Origin: Agrypnia vestita
Lineage: Eukaryota > Arthropoda > Insecta > Trichoptera > Phryganeidae
NCBI GenBank assembly: GCA_016648135.1
Contig: JADDOH010023055.1
Span: 1 to 64,000 of the forward strand
Length of the DNA stretch: 64,000 bases
Reading direction: 5' to 3'
Of the stretch, positions 34,620 to 45,892 are shown piece after piece; position 1 is the first letter of the stretch, and each line of letters opens with the position of its first letter. A model generated the notes under the pieces. It worked only from the letters and a program-made list of their open reading frames with translations. It was not told the DNA's origin and ran no database searches. Position numbers and translations under genes: made by a program.

Positions 34620-35293
34620 TCTTACATAAATCTGGAAACGTTCATTATATTAAAAAAAACATATTTTGGGAGATTTCCAGCATATTGAAGAAATAAATCT
34701 AGATCAGGAGGAAGATGTATTGAAGGTATGTTCCTTTATGTCCAACTTCTATATAATTATAAATGCAATGAGTACACGAGAACGTCTTTTCGTCCAGAAT
34801 GTCTAAGCAGGTGCATTTTATTGGCAGTCTTCTTTAGTGGATTTCCAATGAATATTTATGAGAACAACATACTGGTTTGTCTCCACTATGCGAAAGAAAA
34901 TGTCTCTTTAAGTGTGTTATCTGGGAGCAAGTTTATAATTCAGAGAGCACGAGAAAGGTTTACATCCTGAGTGTGTCAGATCGCGATTTTTAAAACTCGA
35001 ATAAGGCTTACAAGTATAAATACAATGAGGGCATGAAAATGGTTTCTCTTCAGAGTATACAAGCTCGTATCTATTTGAATGTGATATGAGAATAGCAGTA
35101 TAATCACATTGAGAACAAGAAAAAGTTTTCTCTCCGATGTGTAGCATGTAGGTTTTGAAGTTCGATTTACAATAACAAGCGTAATTTCATTGATGGCATT
35201 AAAAAAATTTACACTACAGTATACACGAAGGTGAATTTATAACCGTTTTTTTTTAAGGGAACAGGTATAATCACATCAAAGACAACAAAATAG
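34620..35293 (-). pseudogene. zinc-finger gene B, degenerate C-terminal tail
   Basis: After the stop of the finger exon the minus strand still reads finger-like pieces (C-D-Y-T-C-S-L-K-K; E-K-P-F-S-C-P-H-C-I-Y-T-C-K; H-S-G-C-K-P-F-S-C-S) with frame changes and stops. 34,620-35,000 aligns with 19,560-20,000 of gene A. It represents the ancestral array end and 3' UTR. Confidence 0.75.
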
Positions 35294-36630
35294 TTACTCT
35301 CCAGAATGTTTAAGCATGTGTGTTTTTAAATAAACTTTTTTGGTACAGGCATAATCACATTGAGAACAAGGAAATGGTTTCTCTCCAGAATGTTTCAACA
35401 TGTGGCTTCTCAAATTATTTTTTTGGGAACAGGCATAATCACATTGAGAACAAGAAAATGGTTTCTCCCCAGAATGTGTTAGCATGTGGCTTCTTAAATT
35501 ATGTTTTTGGGAACAGGCATAACCACATTGAGAACAAGAAAATGGTTTCTCTCCAGAATGTGTCAGCATGTGGTTTTTTAAATATTGTTTTTGGAAACAG
35601 ACGTAATCACATTGAGGACAAGAAAATGGTTTCTCCCGAGAATGCGTTAGTATGTGGTTTCTTAAATTATTTTTTTGGGAACAGGCAAAACCACATTGAG
35701 AACAAGAAAATGGTTTCTCTCCAGAATGTTTAAGCATGTGGTTTTTTAAATATTTTTTTTGGGAACAGACGTAATCACACTGAGTACAAGAAAATGGTTT
35801 CTCTCTAGAATGTGTAAGCATGTGCCTTTTTAATCTATTTATTTGGGAACAGGCGTAATCACATTGAGAACAAGAAAATGGTTTATCTCCAGAATGTGTA
35901 AGCATGTGGCTTTTTAAATAATAATTTTGGGTACAGGCATAATCACATTCAGAACAAGAAAATGGTTTCTCTCCAGAATGTGTAAGCATGTGGTTTTTTA
36001 AATTTTTTTTTTGGGAACAGACGTAATCACATTGAGGACAAGAAAACGGTTTTTCTCGAGAATGTGTAAGCATGTGGTTTTTTAAACGATTTTTATGGGA
36101 ACAGGCGAAATCACATTGAGAACAAGAAAATGATTTCTCCCCAGAATGTGTTAGCATGTGGCTTCTTAAATTGTATTTTTGGGAAGAGACATAGTCACAT
36201 TGAGAACAAGAAAATGGTTTTTCTCCAGAATGTGTACGCATGTGGTATTTTAATCTGAATTTATGGGAACAGACATAATCACATTGAGAACAAGAAAATG
36301 GTTTCTCTCCAGAATGTTTAAGCATGTGGCTTTTTAAACTATTTTTTATGAAACATGTATAATCACATTGAGAACATGAAAATGGTGTCTCTCCAGTGTG
36401 TGTACGAAAATGGTTCTTTAAGGTTTGTGGTAAAGAACAGGTGTAATTACATTGGGAGCAAATTTTTTTTTTTTCTCCAGGGTGTGTGAGCAGGTGCATC
36501 TTGATCACTGATTTCTCCGAAGAGGTATAATTGCCTTGTAAGCAAGATAAGGTTACCCCACTAGGTATCTGGGATTCTTTAGTACTGCAGTCTGCATGAA
36601 TCCTCAAGTTTTGAGTTTTATCGAGATAAC
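35294..36630 (-). CDS. C2H2 zinc-finger gene B, finger exon (14 fingers)
   Basis: Same architecture as gene A. The acceptor TTTGATTGTTTCAG precedes G-Y-L-D-K-T-Q-N-L-R-I at 36,630. A cysteine-deficient unit comes first, then 14 fingers, all keeping C2H2 ligands, with S-G-E-K-P-F or S-R-E-K-P-F linkers. Helix positions differ from those of A in most fingers, while fingers 1-3 correspond. The frame ends after H-S-G-E at a TAA where every other linker has AAA (Lys), so the truncation is a single-base nonsense change. 5' exon candidates are at 39,478-39,763 and 41,439-41,673 on the same strand, both with phase-1 donors. Plus-strand ORFs over this exon are shadows. Likely nuclear DNA binding; target unknown. 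Confidence 0.8.
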
Positions 36631-36959
36631 CTGAAACAATCAAATTAATTTTAAATAATATTGGCAATAAACGATAACATTTTAATTAATATTTTTATTT
36701 GGTTAATTAAATAATTAAAGAAAATAAATAAGCCATAAAACAAATTAAAAATTATCATTTAAAACCAATTTTGGTTATTTATGATACATTCATTATTATT
36801 TATGAATATCTTAATTTCTAGTGCTTCTAAATTATTTAAATGTCTACTTTTACTATTAATATGAAGAATATTGAATCCTGTACTTTTATCAAAACTATGG
36901 TTATTCTCAATAATATGACATGGAAAATTTGGAAACATTTGAATTATTTAAGCATCTTA

Positions 36960-37040
36960 TAAGTTCTTTAATCCTAATATCCAAGTTGCGATTCGTTTTT
37001 ACAATATAAAAAGAAGGACAGCCATTACATTTTACACGAG
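36960..37040 (-). pseudogene. GIY-YIG endonuclease fragment of the Penelope-like element (B copy)
   Basis: The minus frame reads C-N-G-C-P-S-F-Y-I-V-K-T-N-R-N-L-D-I-R-I-K. It matches the C-terminal GIY-YIG domain of Penelope elements (Y-I-G-x-T-x-R, R-x-x-E-H), but the Gly of the motif is Val and the E-H pair is eroded, so it cannot be catalytic. Confidence 0.75.
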
Positions 37041-38044
37041 TGGGTCAATTTGTGGTCTGTATCTTTAACATTATTCAGAAAGTTAGCAATATTATTTTTC
37101 GTATGGAAAGCTGGATTTGCGTTGGCCGGGGGGAGGGGGGGAGATTATTCGCGTATTCAATTGAAAAATTGTTAATATATAAAATTTTAGGCCATTGTTT
37201 AGTGGAAGATGCGGTATCCAATTCTGGCTCCTTTCCAGCAGTGGGTAAAATAGCTGTTGGATTTTCCGAGGTAGATTTTAGAATTTTTAAAATATCTGTA
37301 AAGAAAATATTATTGTATGACTTAAGAAGTATTTTGTTTTCCCGGTACACAAATGGAATTAAGATGTTGATAAAATATTAATGCCACCGAAATTCCAAAA
37401 TATAATTGGCATATTTATAGTTACAAATAAAACAAAACCAGGAGTGTTGCGATATTACTCAGTCATTATCGTCAAACTAAATACTTTGGTGTAGGAATAA
37501 AATAGAGATGAAAAAGAAGTATCAAGGGGCTCTCGAAAGGTTCTGAAACATCCTGGCGCGGGTGGGGCGGCGTGCTATATATAGCTCGACACTGTACGTC
37601 AGGCAATTCCAAGTTAAAATTTATAACGTAATGTTGCATTTCTGTGTTGTAAAATAAACAGTAGGCTCTCCATTATCCGTAGTGCCAGGGAGAATATTGA
37701 GCAGGATAAAAATCTTCCTCATAAATGAGCGTTGTATATATTGAAATAATACCGCTTTGCCTCGAATACTAAATGTGTGCTTTTCTGTACTGTAAAAAGT
37801 AACGCGAATCCGAGTGACGGTCACCTTTCTCCATCTGAATTTGCCTCACTTGAACTCATGTTGAAATCACCTACCTAAAGAACAAATAATTTACTAGCGA
37901 ACACAGCCACATAATACAAATTTAATGTAGAAATATTTACACTGATTTGTTATTTTTAAGATAACGGTAAATTTACAATCATCAGAAATTAAAATAATAA
38001 AAGCGCAGAAAGTATCATTCACCAAAATAATACTTTGATTACTA

Positions 38045-38083
38045 ATATTTTTGACAAGAAATATATAGGAGCGGTGATTCATC

Positions 38084-38131
<48 letters not shown>

Positions 38132-38189
38132 CATATATATATATTATATAGATGAATCACCGCTCCTATATATTTCTTGTCAAAAATAT
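38045..38189. repeat. long palindrome with AT microsatellite centre
   Basis: The arms 38,045-38,098 and 38,137-38,189 are essentially perfect inverted copies (ATATTTTTGACAAGAAATAT, GGAGCGGTGATTCATCTATA), separated by (TA)n. One arm resembles the start of the Penelope fragment at 56,619 (GAATCACC.CTCCTATAT), so the palindrome is an inverted junction of that element. Confidence 0.85.
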
Positions 38190-38379
38190 ATAAAAGGCTC
38201 TATAGATATACAAAAAGTACTGAACCTAATTAGGCGCGTTTCTTGCAAAATGATTCGCATTACTCACCGAAGGTTTTAGGCAAAGATAATTTTGATACAT
38301 TATGAGATGAAGTTTTGCAAGTAACTTAATAATATTAAATCTTAATTGTGATGATTTTACATTCTGACTGTCTGACTTT

Positions 38380-38770
38380 TCTATTGTTTTTGGATTCTGC
38401 TGTTTGGATTCTGCTTTTGTTCCGCCGTGTTTTTAAAGATGTGGACACCGACCTCAATTGTGCTGGGTAGTGGTGGGTTGCAAGGTTTTATGTAAATACC
38501 TATTGGTATGTGTCGGTTTCCTGTATACATTGTGTCCTTAACTACTATCCTCTTTTCGCTGCACTTGAACATCTAAAAATGCTAATGTTTCATCCTTTTC
38601 AACCTCCACGGTGAATTTGATCTATGGATGCTGGCTATTTAAATTTGCTAAACAATTATTAAGCGCTTCGTGTACGTGTGGGTAAACACAAAATGTGTCA
38701 TCTACATTGGAGAATACGGGTTTTTCTCATGGACAATTATACGTAGAATGCTCCCGTGTAGGAAAACGAA
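38380..38770 (-). pseudogene. Penelope-like reverse transcriptase, C-terminal part
   Basis: The minus frame has N-V-D-D-T-F at 38,691-38,708 (the Penelope Y-V-D-D catalytic motif with Y changed to N), then L-N-S-x-H-P, F-T-V-E-V-E-K-D and F-L-D-V-Q-V. G-H-N-V-Y-R-K-P-T-H-T-N-R-Y-L follows in another frame (about 38,540-38,500). These are classic motifs of Penelope RTs. Frame changes and the altered catalytic motif mark it as dead. Confidence 0.85.
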
Positions 38771-38780
38771 TGGAATAACC

Positions 38781-39424
38781 AAAAACATTGTACATATATA
38801 CAAGAGCACTGAAATGAACTTAAAGTTGAATATAACAGTAATTACAATTTATGTAATGTAATTGGAAACAAACAACAATAATATATACGATCTAATTTAA
38901 ACAAATACAATTATGAGTGAATATGATATTATGAGAGTTTGTGCATGTGTGAGGGGAAACTACATAGAAGAGAAAAAGATTCTGAGATTACCTACCCAAT
39001 AATATGTAACCGAGCCTAACTAACCCAACCAAAAAATGTATGGCGTTTCCGAATATTTGGTAAGTTGTATCCTAAAAGTAATAAATTATGGATTATTCAA
39101 AATCTCACAAATTCCTGTATTCAGTATGTTTCTCTTATCAACGGGTTAGGTAAACTGATGGTATTCATGGACAAAGCGGCTTAAATGACAAAATGTATGA
39201 TTAAATTTCATAAAATTTACAGTTAAAAACTATGATGACCTTTTGATACTGCGCGACTCCTTCAAATTTAATTTATTTTAAAATCAGGGCACTCAACTAT
39301 TCAGGGGACTGTGCTCTTAAAGAAACCCGAAGTTATCCCCATATTCTACAATTTAGACTTTTCGTATTAGAAAATATCTCTTGAAAGCTATAACGTGTTC
39401 TATCTATACTCCACCCTGTAACGT
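38781..39424. other. non-coding; partly shared with the gene A intron
   Basis: 39,200-39,350 matches 24,220-24,370 in the gene A intron. The remainder is AT-rich with nothing recognisable. Confidence 0.5.
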
Positions 39425-39477
39425 GGGACCGACATTCTACTTCATGGATTGATAATCCAAAGGAATCAAGTGCTCAC

Positions 39478-39763
39478 CAGTGCGCTGGTCGGCCCTCACG
39501 GAGTACTCCGAGCACTCCTGCTTGATGTCCGGATAGGATGTGTCCACATCAGTGTAGAGCTCTTCATGGCCGCTCCCGGCTGGAGACCGCTCCCCTGTCT
39601 GCCCCTCCCCTCCCTGCGCACTTCCCCAGCCCGCGCTGCTGCAGCCTGGCTCTGGAACCAAGACAACCACCCGGTACAGCAGAGCTGGAGAGCTGCCTGT
39701 CTCCTGGGCCCGGCTCCATGCCACCTCGGGCTGGACTTGCCTCCAGCAAGCATCATACAACAA
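39478..39763 (-). CDS. candidate 5' exon, type II, upstream of gene B
   Basis: Its 3' half encodes G-S-G-H-E-E-L-Y-T-D-V-D and D-I-K-Q-E-C-S-E-Y, homologous to the type I exon and with the same SUMO-like I-K-Q-E. It ends CGCACTG before a GTGAGCA donor in phase 1. The 5' half is unrelated to type I and GC-rich. The frame is open to 39,763 but contains no ATG in this copy (the plus-strand copy at 51,609-51,894 has one), so it may be an internal exon with an acceptor near the CTCCAG before C-C-G-G-G-A-G, or a decayed first exon. Confidence 0.5.
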
Positions 39764-40559
39764 CCCGTGTCCAGATCAGGCGACCGGGCGGACTGCTTCT
39801 TACTGCGATTGGCTTAGCTATTCCTAGATAAAGTGACTTAAATGTCAAAACAAAAGAAATGTTTGAAGGAATTTGACACTTTTAAGCCTAATATTTTTTT
39901 TAATACTTAAAGATACTTTTATGATTTAAATCAGAAAGTGTACAATATTAAAGAAACTCCGATTTTGTTTATTTTTTCCCTGGCTTAATAAAGCACTCTT
40001 ATTACACAAATGAAGTCAAAATTAGGTGCAATCAACTTTAAAAGCAGTTATTTTAAGTTAAAAACGATACATTTTTGACACTTGAGACCATTGACATATT
40101 ATAATATAGACACGTTACTCCCAAACTAGCCGGCTTTCACATGTAGCAAATTTTGCATTGAAAGAGACAACAAATCACGACACACAAACGCTCTGCGTGT
40201 AGACAGGTTATTTGAAGTCACGGTGACTAAAATAACATACTCATTATTACGATTGTGTACGATACTCTGTTCCTTTTTCCGCGTAGCGTCGCGCCTGATC
40301 ACAACGAAGGCCCGTTCGATAACGAATAATGGTAAGGCAATTACCTTACTTTTGAGATGCCACGATTTCACGCTTGTTTGAGACTATAGAAAAAAAAAGT
40401 GTAATGTTTGAATAACCATTTACCATACATAAGAGAAAATTAATGTACGCAAAGTATAGACAAGAAAATACATTTACAAATTAATTGATTTGCAAGTCAT
40501 TTATTAATATAATCGCATCATATTAATAAACCTAAGCAACGTTATTTTATCTCAGTAAA

Positions 40560-40750
40560 ATAATCTTAATCTGAATTTAACAAACCAAACCTAATAACCT
40601 AACCTTACCTAAGCAAACCTAATAACATAACCTAACCTAAACAAACCTAATAACATAACTTAACCTGAAAAAACCTTATAACCTAACTCAAACAAACCTA
40701 ATGGCCTAACCTAACCTAATCAAATCTAATAACCTAACCAAACCCGATAT
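40560..40750. repeat. degenerate CCTAACC-rich (telomere-like) tract
   Basis: Many copies of AACCTAACCT, AACCTAATAACC and AACAAACCTAAT. A shorter reverse-complement counterpart is at about 51,055-51,090 on the opposite duplication arm. It resembles interstitial arthropod (TTAGG)n but is too irregular to be a telomere. Confidence 0.7.
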
Positions 40751-40964
40751 CCTTAAATACAAAAAGTACCTATATTCAATAGTTATATTTTTTCGTCTAT
40801 AAATATAAACTTGTCACGTAAGCCTTGTATGTCATCTATGAATTACACATTTTTCCTCAGATATTGTATAAATTCAATTGTCAAAAGCAATATTTTTCGA
40901 AACAATTGTAGGTATCCAAATTCAAATATTCAATGAATTTTCTCAGCTAAAGCGGGGCATTCAC

Positions 40965-41215
40965 TTTCCTGCATGGCAGTCCGCCGCGCCGCGCCGGCGT
41001 AATGCAGGATCGTGAAAGTTGTTGACATGAAAGTTAGTGAATGGGCCCTCTTGTGGTAAACGTGATTTAACATTTTCTATGAATAAAGCAGCAGAAACAT
41101 CTATTTTCTATGGGCATCTATGGCCCCAAGTGTCATAATGTATCATTTTTAACATAAAATAACTGCTTTTAAACTTGCTAGCGCCTAAATTTAACTTCAT
41201 TTATGCAATCAGGAT
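40965..41215 (+). repeat. GC-rich-core repeat (copy 2)
   Basis: Same ordered blocks as at 30,290 (GTCCGCCGCGCCGCGCCGGC, GCAGGATCGTGAAAG, GGGCCCTCTTGTGGTAAACG, GGGCATCTATGG). This copy preserves the empty version of the site where the MITE sits at 50,041. Confidence 0.8.
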
Positions 41216-41438
41216 AATAGATAAATTCATCCATTCAATCAATATTTATCTGCTGTCTACGGTAAGGCGTCATTCATGTCACAGATAAAACATAACTGTG
41301 ATAACTTTTTAAATCATTTTTTGCGCCCACTCGACTTTACGTGTGACAAAAAAAAACTCTCCGTGAAGGTGTGTTCATTATACACTTCACCCTTGATTGA
41401 TTAAAGGTTGCAAATGTACTGACTAGTTTGTAGGTCAC

Positions 41439-41673
41439 CATTGCTAGAAGAGTCCGATTTCTCAATTTTGATCCAAATAAGAGATGGATCTGCATGCAGA
41501 TCATCGCCATCTCTCAATGTGGAAGTTCCTGGTTCAGCTTTGATGGTGACTGCTCCTGAATCGGCGATTTCCTTCTTGATATGGAAGTGTGAGACTTCCC
41601 CATCACTACGCAAGACTTCGCCGCCGTCTGCTTCACCGTCGCTCTCGGCGGGAGACTTGACTGGGACATCCAT
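41439..41673 (-). CDS. candidate first exon, type III (acidic, SUMO-motif-rich)
   Basis: ATG at 41,673 (M-D-V-P-V-K-S-P) opens about 78 codons of acidic sequence with I-K-K-E, I-K-A-E-P and I-K-I-E-K, all hydrophobic-K-x-E type. The style is that of the type I exon though alignment is weak. A possible donor, AATG then GTGACC, lies at 41,439 and would leave a phase-1 end like the other two exon types; unspliced, the frame stops at 41,401. The upstream context GCAGCATGG is a fair initiation site. It could equally belong to a gene not otherwise in view. Confidence 0.5.
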
Positions 41674-42691
41674 GCTGCACTACCGGAGAGGCTGACTGCG
41701 CTTGTATATTAAAACGAACCAAATGTTTTTACGACAGGTCGTCGAATGATCTAATGTCAAATAGTGATGGGTCCGCTTTGTACTCACTACTACAATGTAG
41801 TACTACATAACATTGAAGTGCACACTTCGCACGTTTTGAAGTGTAGTGCACACTACTAACTACAAACACCAAAGTTATCGAAAGTTTAAATTTCAAATAG
41901 TACACTTCAGAAGAAATCTCTGGAAACTGTATCAACCCCCCCCCCCCCATGGTTTGAAAAATTTTGGGACCGAACGAAGAAATTTTTGGGAAGTTGATGT
42001 AGCTAAATGAAGAAATCTCTGGAAACTGTACCAACTTTTGGAATCGAATGAAGAAATCTGTATCATATCGATATCGTCATTTATCTCAAATATTTTTCTC
42101 GTTGACCTTTTTTTTTTTATTTAGCTCGCCACAAATTTTTATTTGGGAAAAAAATATTTACTTCACTAGTACTACAATTTTGTAGTACAATTACTTCATT
42201 TCATTACTTCACTTCATTAATATTACAATTACTTCATTACTTCACTTCATTTACTTCACTTCACTTCGTAGTACTACAATTACTTCACTTCATTCATTCA
42301 GTTTTTACTACAATTATAGTGTACACTTTGTAGTCTTCAAACTGGTGAACGTGTGTGTATTGTAGTCTTCATTTTGAAATGTAGTTTTTCCCTTCGCTAA
42401 TGTCAAACGCTAGAAAGCATAGATAAAATGACGCCAACTTGCTGATCTCTGATTGGTGGATTAAATGTAAGCGATAATGGTATTTAAATCACTTTATCTT
42501 ATGGCTTGTTTATTTGTGGATATATTTAGCTTTTTTTGTAGAACCAAAAGTAAAGTACATTTTTATTTATATAGATTAAGTATTCGTATTGTAAGTTTAT
42601 TTGTATTGTAAGTAGATTATAATTACTGGTTACAAATCTTTTCGGTCTCATATAAATAATTTATTTAAGGTGAAAATCATGTCAATTATAT
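41674..42691. other. AT-rich DNA with TTCACTTCATTAC-type simple repeats
   Basis: Between about 42,160 and 42,400 short words (TACTTCACTTCATT, GTAGTACTACAATT) recur irregularly, and a run of C lies at 41,937-41,948. Two related segments (GAAGAAATCTCTGGAAACTG) occur near 41,910 and 42,008. No gene recognised. Confidence 0.6.
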
Positions 42692-43718
42692 TGATATAAC
42701 CGCGTTAATTTGTGCCGCTCCGAATCGCTTTATTCTAGGAATTCCGTCCTTAAGTTGACCTTTTTTTTGGGCCAGCAAAACAGATGCGAGCGAACAACGC
42801 AGTCCTGTTTTGCGGCGTTAAAAAAATATATTGTTGCCCTAGAATAAGATTATTATTTTAGAATAAGATAATGTTATTTTAGAATAAGATTTGTTAGTAA
42901 ATACTATTTCGTAGCTAGTATTAGGTGTGATAACGCAAGCAGTAATTTACGAACATTGCCGAGTATAATGGTTTTCGCGCCGAAAATATTTACGCGCGAA
43001 TATTTCGGACGTATCCAACCCCCGCGCGGGTTGTGAGTATGGAGAAGGGGTGCGCGGGGAGAGGCTCCCTGGGCAGCGAGAAGAGAGGTCGGTGCGGCAA
43101 GCCCGGAGCAGTTCGCCCCGACCTCCCTCCCGGTGAGGCGAGTATCAGCCCCGGGACGCCACCCGCAGAGAAGAAGACGCGACGACGAGGATGGCCGCCT
43201 TGCCTCGGATGGCGGCCGGTCCTCCACGAGGAGTTCCAGGAGGGAGACCAGACCCTCCCGATGACGCGGATCCAGCAACGGCGCGGATGCAGCGGCGCGG
43301 CGGGACAGCGCGCGTGGCCTGGAACGAGAACCGCGGCGGCCAGATGGCCCCCAGCCGACCGCGGAACCGCGGAGCCAGCGGCGAACGCGTGGGCGCGAGC
43401 GCTCGCCCCCCCCGCGGCCTCCAGGAGTGATGCGACGAGTGTTTGTGAACGACATGTTTTTTTTTGTAGCGATAAGTGACAAAGACACGATAAACTACGT
43501 AAATCAGGACTGCTTGCGTTTAGGCTAGGATTAGTTTTAGGTTAGTGATATTTTTTTAGTTGATAAGTCTTAAAGATAAGAATTCTGCTTTAATTAAATA
43601 AATTATGTAAATATTTAAATATTGGTGGTTGGTGTTCTTAAATTTCCCGCTCCCCCTCCCTTGGCAAGTGCATTTTAATCTTGATATAGAAAGGACGCGA
43701 AGCGTCTCGCGGCTATCA
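42692..43718 (+). repeat. 5' LTR of the non-autonomous element
   Basis: AT-rich 5' third, a CpG-rich middle (43,020-43,440), and an AT-rich end with AATAAATTATG (about 43,598). ORFs on both strands of the CpG-rich part (42,904-43,488) are composition artefacts. Confidence 0.8.
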
Positions 43719-44757
43719 ATCCTGATTGATTGATGCGCGTTCATATCAATTGTCGCCCAAGCGTGATGGCTTCTTTTCTACGAAAGTAGAAAAGGATTGG
43801 AAAAATGGATTTCCAACGGATCTGCCCTGAGATCGAAAAAAAAAATGCGCGAGTTGCCAAGGGAAACGGAGCGATGCGCGGTTTTTTTAAATGAATCGGA
43901 AGCTCGGTGAATTTTTTTTCGAATTTTTTTTATTCGTGTATCGACTAAATTATGAGAATGCGGTCGTACAGTAAAAAAATAATAAATTCGTGGCGCCTAA
44001 CGGTAAAAATTAAGATCGTGTTTGTTTTTTTTTCGTTTCCGAACGTTTCAATTTTATAGTGGGTTATTTCGCGGCTTCGGGTTTTGCAATCGTAAGTGAG
44101 AACGGCGAATAGACCGCCAGCGCGGCGTCTATTGTGTTTGTGATGCGGCCCGATGTCGGTATTATTTCGCCGGATATTTAATTAATTCGTGTTGTGATCG
44201 CGGGCGCGATTTAAATTTTTTGGGGTAATTTCTTTTTCGTACGAGGGGGTTATCGAGACGGGAATATAGATTTTTTCGGTAGTGTTTTGTGTACTGAACT
44301 ATACAGTCGTCGGGAAGGAATTTGTTCCGGTGTCATAATGGCGTTGACACGGAACTGACGCAACGAGGTTGCAAACGAGCGAAGCGAAGCGAAACGAAGC
44401 GAAGATGAAAGAGAAGGTTACCCACGCAGGGGTCGAAGCGAGGACGATGTCCATGTGTTGGCGACGGGACCAACATGGAATCAACGGGTTACGGGGTATA
44501 CAGACGTATACAGGAGACGAATTCTCTTCCCTATGAGGACGGAAGAGAATTGCGTAGACGATTAGAAGGACGAACTGTATAGTAGGGTACACATTAACTC
44601 GGGGACGCGCGTATTTAAAGTAATTTTTTCCCGCTCGAACGCGAGTTTTGTTTTTGAATTTTTCGTTACCAGTCGTTTATGTTGATTATCGATGGTAAAT
44701 AGATTTTAATTCCGAGAATCATGCGATACGGACGCGTCAAAACAGGCGGGAGGCGGG
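43719..44757 (+). other. interior of the non-autonomous LTR element
   Basis: No gag, pol or other family is recognisable. A tandem GCGAAGCGAAGC-type run lies near 44,375-44,405 and an inverted pair GAATTCTCTTCC / GGAAGAGAATT at about 44,519-44,550. The polypurine tract ends it. Confidence 0.6.
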
Positions 44758-45782
44758 TGATATAACCGCGTTAATTTGTGCCGCTCCGAATCGCTTTATT
44801 CTAGGAATTCCGTCCTTAAGTTGACCTTTTTTTTTGGGCCGGCAAAACAGATGCGAGCAAAAGACGCATTCCTGTTTGGCGGCGTTAAAAATTATATTAT
44901 TGCCCTAGAATAAGATAATGTTATTTTAGAATAAGATTTGTTAGTAAATACTATTTCGTAGCTAGTATTAGGTGTGATAACGCAAGCAGTAATTTACGAA
45001 CATTGACGGGTATAATGGTTTTCGCGCCGAAAATATTTACGCGCGAATATTTCGGACGTATCCAACCCCCGCGCGGGCTGTGAGTATGGAGAAGGGGTGC
45101 GCGGGGAGAGGCTCCCTGGGCAGCGAGAAGAGAGATGGGTGCGGCAAGCCCGGTTCAGTTCGCCCCGACCTCCCTCCCGGTGAGGCGAGTATCAGCCCCG
45201 GGACGCCACCCGCAGAGAAGAAGACGCGACGACGAGGATGGCCGCCTTGCCTCGGATGGCGGCCGGTCCTCCACGAGGAGTTCCAGGAGGAAGACCAGAT
45301 GTCTCCCGACGATGCAACGCAGCGGCGACGATCGGCGGGACAGAGCGCGTGGCCTGGGATAGGACACCGCGCCCCCGCCAGATGACGGCGCGGATCCCGC
45401 GACCGACGCGGCAAGACGCGCGCGGCTCGCGGATCCCGCGCTCGTAGCAAGCGCGCGACGCGGTGTGCCAGAGGAGCCACCCGCGGCAACCACGACCGCG
45501 GCTATGAGGGCCGCGGATAGTGAAATGTGTTCCGTGCAACGAGTGATAGGACACGATAACGTTTGTGGATCAGGACTGCTTGTGTTTAGGCTAGGATTAG
45601 TTTTAGGTTAGCGATATTTTTTTTAGTTGATAAGTCTAAAGATAAGAATTCTGCTTTAATTAAATAAATTATGTAAATATTTAAATATTGGTGGTGTTGT
45701 TTTTAAATTTCCCGCTCCCCTCCCTTGGCAAGTGCATTTTAAATTTGATATGGAAAGGACGCGGAGCGCCTCGCGGCTATCA
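44758..45782 (+). repeat. 3' LTR of the non-autonomous element
   Basis: Nearly identical to the 5' LTR at both ends, but the CpG-rich middle (45,297-45,530) has diverged strongly, with different lengths of GC-rich sequence. The flanks of that segment remain alignable. Confidence 0.8.
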
Positions 45783-45892
45783 ATCGAAACGGCTTCTTGT
45801 GAATTTATTATTGGCCCATGTGTAGTATTTCGGGATTTCGAGGTACAGAAGTGTCTTTGCGAATTCATCTTCATGACAGAGTTAAAAGACAA

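Larger units (their letters stand above)
36760..38780 (-). mobile_element. Penelope-like retroelement relic
   Basis: On minus, the reverse-transcriptase part (38,770-38,380) is followed by a long palindrome and, near 37,040-36,960, by a GIY-YIG nuclease fragment. That order (RT, then C-terminal GIY-YIG) is the Penelope layout. 37,040-37,390 between them is not readable. The GIY-YIG piece and its 3' flank are shared with the region upstream of gene C (56,615-56,940), so this part was already in the intron when B and C duplicated. Confidence 0.75.
39425..41215. repeat. arm 1 of an inverted duplication
   Basis: Collinear in reverse with 49,790-51,950: the type II exon, a TATTCCTAGATAAAGTGAC-like stretch, AATTTGACACTTTTAAGCC, a CCTAACC-rich tract, TTTTCTCAGCTAAAGCGGGGC, the CGCCGCGCC core and ATAGTAAACG-type sequence. 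Arm 2 additionally holds a 749-bp MITE. Confidence 0.8.
42692..45782 (+). mobile_element. non-autonomous LTR retrotransposon, 3.1 kb
   Basis: Two direct repeats of about 1,026 bp start TGATATAACC and end GGCTATCA, so each has TGATA...TATCA termini. Between them is a 1,039-bp interior without coding sequence I can recognise. A purine-rich tract AAAACAGGCGGGAGGCGGG lies immediately before the second repeat, the position of a polypurine tract, and fixes the orientation as plus. I found no primer-binding site matching a tRNA 3' end and no target duplication (flanks TATAT and ATCGA). Size and emptiness are of the TRIM/LARD kind. Confidence 0.75.

Noticed and set aside
35320..35733. 137-codon plus ORF with a repeated N-H-I-E-N pattern
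   Set aside because: It is the antisense shadow of zinc-finger repeats in gene B; the same applies to the 57,726-57,950 minus ORF.
40560..40750. CCTAACC tract as a true telomere or chromosome end
   Set aside because: Irregular, short and internal, with a reverse copy on the other duplication arm; interstitial repeat.
42904..43488. Long Arg/Pro-rich ORFs in the GC-rich part (also 45,037-45,554)
   Set aside because: They occur in several frames on both strands of an LTR and result from CpG-rich composition.
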